This document shows, piece by piece, positions 62,102 through 64,000 of a stretch of 64,000 nt of DNA. A program made the translations under genes and the position numbers. Each line of letters begins with the position of its first letter. Positions within the stretch are counted from its first letter, which is position 1. The notes under the pieces are model-generated. The model had not been told where the DNA came from. It worked only from the letters and a program-made list of their open reading frames with translations, and did not search any database. Origin of the DNA: Capnocytophaga felis (GTDB lineage: Bacteria; Bacteroidota; Bacteroidia; Flavobacteriales; Flavobacteriaceae); assembly GCF_009684755.1 (NCBI RefSeq), contig NZ_BLBC01000005.1:62001-126000 (forward strand), given 5' to 3'.

Positions 62102-62147
62102 CCGAGATTTAACAAATTCATTTTATACAACCAAACACATATTATTT

Positions 62148-64000
62148 ATGCGTAAATTGACATTATGCTTCTCAGCATTGCTTATGTTATTCTCTGTAAA
62201 TGAAGTAAATGCACAGCTTTTTGGAAAATCCAAGAAAAAAGCCCAAGCCGAGGCTGAAGCCAAGAAAAAAGCCGAAGCGGCTAAACCCAAAGGATTTGAT
62301 GCCGTAATCCCAAAAACGGCAAAAACCACACAAGGACTATTCACCGTCCACAAAGTAAACGACAAGTATTTCTACCAAATTCCTGATTCTTTATTGGGTA
62401 AAGAAATGCTGATGGTTACCCGTATTTCCAAAACGGCAACAGGCATCGGATTTGGAGGGGAAGAGGCTAACAATCAGGTAATTCGATGGGAAAAGAAAGA
62501 TAAAAAAATATTGGTAAGAATGGTGTCGCACAGCATCATTGCCAGCGACAGTCTGCCGATTTATGAGGCGGTTATCAACTCGAATGTAGAGCCTATTTTG
62601 GCAAGTTTCGATATTAAAACACGAGGGAAAGACAGCATTTCATCGGTTATTGAAGTCAATGAACTTTTCGATAAAGACACCAAACCTTTCGGACTTTCAG
62701 AACGTTACCGAAAACAATATAAAGTCGGAGGTATAGACCCAAAACGAAGTTTTATCGACCGTATTAAAACTTTTCCTAAAAACATTGAAGTGCGTAGCAT
62801 CAAAACCTACAATGCCGCTGAACCACCTGCTCATACCAGTCGTATTGCGGGAATTATCACGGTGGAAATCAATAATTCAATGATTTTGCTTCCTGAAAAA
62901 CCGATGAAACGCCGATATTTCGATGAGCGTGTAGGCTGGTTTACCACTCGCCAAACGGATTATGGGCTTCCCGTTCAAAAAACAAAATCTGTCTCATACC
63001 TCGACCGTTGGCGATTGGAAGTAAAAGACGAAGACATCGAAAAATTCAAACGTGGCGAATTGGTTGAACCCAAAAAACCTATCGTTTATTATATTGACCG
63101 AGCTACCCCAAAAGAATGGGCTCCATACATAAAACAAGGTATCGAAGACTGGCAAAAAGCCTTTGAAGCTGCGGGATTCAAAAATGCCATCATCGCCAAA
63201 GACCCGCCTACAAAAGAAGAAGACCCCGATTGGGACCCAGACGATATGCGATATTCAGTGGTGCGTTACTTGGCTTCGCCCATTCCTAACGCTAACGGTC
63301 CGCACATCAGCGACCCACGCACAGGAGAAATCCTAAATGCCAACATCAATTGGTATCACAATGTAATGACCTTGCTTCGCAATTGGTTTTTTGTTCAAAC
63401 GGCAGCCATCAACCCCGAAGCTCAAAAAGCTGCATTCAAAACTGAAATTATGGGACGTTTGATTCGGTTTGTGTCTTCACACGAAGTTGGTCATACCCTC
63501 GGATTGCCTCACAATATGGGAAGTAGCCACGCCTATCCTGTGGATTCCTTGCGTTCGGCTTCGTTCACCAAAAAACACGGAACGGCTCCTTCCATTATGG
63601 ATTACGCCCGATTCAACTATATCGCTCAACCTGAAGACAAAGGCGTAGCTCTGATGCCTGAAATCGGGATTTATGACAAATATGCCATCGCTTGGGGATA
63701 TCGCCCTATTTTGGACAAATCTGCCGAAGAGGAAAAAGAAATACTCAGTCAGTGGATTTTAAAACACGCTGGCGACCCGCTTTATCGCTTCGGACATCAA
63801 CAAATGGGACATATTGTTGACCCAAGTTCACAGTCGGAAGATTTGGGAGATGACACTATGAAAGCAAGTACATACGGAATTGCCAACCTAAAACGCATCG
63901 TTCCGAATTTGATAAAATGGACAACCAAAGAAGGTGAAACTTACGAAGACTTAAAAGACCTTTACGGACAAGTTTTGGGGCAATATCGCTTGTACATCGG
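62148..64000 (+). CDS. Secreted zinc metalloprotease (DUF5117/DUF4953-type), 3' end cut by window
   Basis: 617 codons are visible and the frame stays open at the window end, so the protein is truncated here. It starts with a signal peptide (RKLTLCFSALLMLFSVNEVNAQ), then a lysine/alanine-rich stretch (KKKAQAEAEAKKKAEAA), then the large domain I associate with DUF5117/DUF5118 proteins. The zinc motif HEVGHTLGLPH at residues 445-455 fits the metzincin pattern HExxHxxGxxH, preceded by SVVRYLASPIPNANGPHISDPRTGEI. It is probably an outer-membrane or periplasmic peptidase. The rest of the gene lies beyond 64000. Confidence 0.88.
   Translation, partial: MRKLTLCFSALLMLFSVNEVNAQLFGKSKKKAQAEAEAKKKAEAAKPKGFDAVIPKTAKTTQGLFTVHKVNDKYFYQIPDSLLGKEMLMVTRISKTATGIGFGGEEANNQVIRWEKKDKKILVRMVSHSIIASDSLPIYEAVINSNVEPILASFDIKTRGKDSISSVIEVNELFDKDTKPFGLSERYRKQYKVGGIDPKRSFIDRIKTFPKNIEVRSIKTYNAAEPPAHTSRIAGIITVEINNSMILLPEKPMKRRYFDERVGWFTTRQTDYGLPVQKTKSVSYLDRWRLEVKDEDIEKFKRGELVEPKKPIVYYIDRATPKEWAPYIKQGIEDWQKAFEAAGFKNAIIAKDPPTKEEDPDWDPDDMRYSVVRYLASPIPNANGPHISDPRTGEILNANINWYHNVMTLLRNWFFVQTAAINPEAQKAAFKTEIMGRLIRFVSSHEVGHTLGLPHNMGSSHAYPVDSLRSASFTKKHGTAPSIMDYARFNYIAQPEDKGVALMPEIGIYDKYAIAWGYRPILDKSAEEEKEILSQWILKHAGDPLYRFGHQQMGHIVDPSSQSEDLGDDTMKASTYGIANLKRIVPNLIKWTTKEGETYEDLKDLYGQVLGQYRLYI

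Overview
The window is a chromosomal segment of an AT-rich Gram-negative member of the Bacteroidetes, almost certainly Flavobacteriaceae; Capnocytophaga is my best guess at genus, but the sequence alone does not prove it. The reasons are the many TAnnTTTG promoter elements typical of the phylum, two type IX secretion genes (PorT, Plug), a SusA-like amylase, a GH92 lipoprotein, a HPPK-deoxynucleoside kinase fusion, and families such as DUF3467, DUF6427, DUF2911 and DUF6132. No IS element, integrase, prophage, rRNA or CRISPR array is visible. Many reading frames open on both strands are shadows of real genes.

Layout. 1-1174: a phosphate-selective-type porin. 1382-1582: a promoter and terminator bracket a possible small RNA. 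1694-16265 (minus strand): the transcription/translation super-operon, read as tRNA-Thr(TGT)-Tyr-Gly-Thr(GGT)-tuf-tRNA-Trp-secE-nusG-rplKAJL-rpoB-[two small genes]-rpoC-DUF3467. Its order matches the classical tufB/rpoBC locus, except that two small genes sit between rpoB and rpoC. 16521-27000 (plus): amylase, an unknown helical protein behind an odd A-rich leader, a peptide transporter, an outer-membrane protein, an acyl-CoA-reductase-like protein, serC, an XRE regulator and a second unknown helical protein. 27436-32924 (plus): GH92 mannosidase, a degenerate M23-like protein, ubiE/menG, porT, DUF2911. 32950-36567 (minus): folA, a 2TM protein, maf, and a PgpH-like cyclic-di-AMP phosphodiesterase. 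36709-41604: an AraC regulator with a DUF417 (RclC-like) membrane protein, the T9SS Plug protein, a membrane rhodanese, and a U32 (TrhP-like) protein. 41658-44045: the most foreign-looking segment, a very AT-rich PIN-domain/coiled-coil/two-TM protein bracketed by 9-bp direct repeats and followed by degenerate repeats. 44046-48932: ferredoxin, envelope proteins, DUF6427 overlapping upp tail to tail, the folK-dNK fusion and hemD. 48996-54097: sulfate assimilation genes cysN, cysD and cysH, interrupted by a methyltransferase and a lipoprotein. 54209-64000: a DUF3298-like lipoprotein, a DtxR-family regulator, a thioesterase, a SPOR protein, tRNA-Arg, a BNR-repeat (VPS10-like) protein, hisS, and the start of a zinc metalloprotease cut by the window end.

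The most unusual signals are: (i) three separate intergenic arrays with the same 21-bp period (about 18601-18914, 27001-27210, 43684-43851), which I do not recognise as a described family; (ii) the PIN-membrane protein at 41658-43667 with its flanking direct repeats; (iii) two copies of a long REP-like palindrome that share a conserved downstream tail (43920-44027 and 52180-52274); and (iv) the putative small RNA at 1382-1582. Functional assignments rest on my reading of motifs; no database search was possible.
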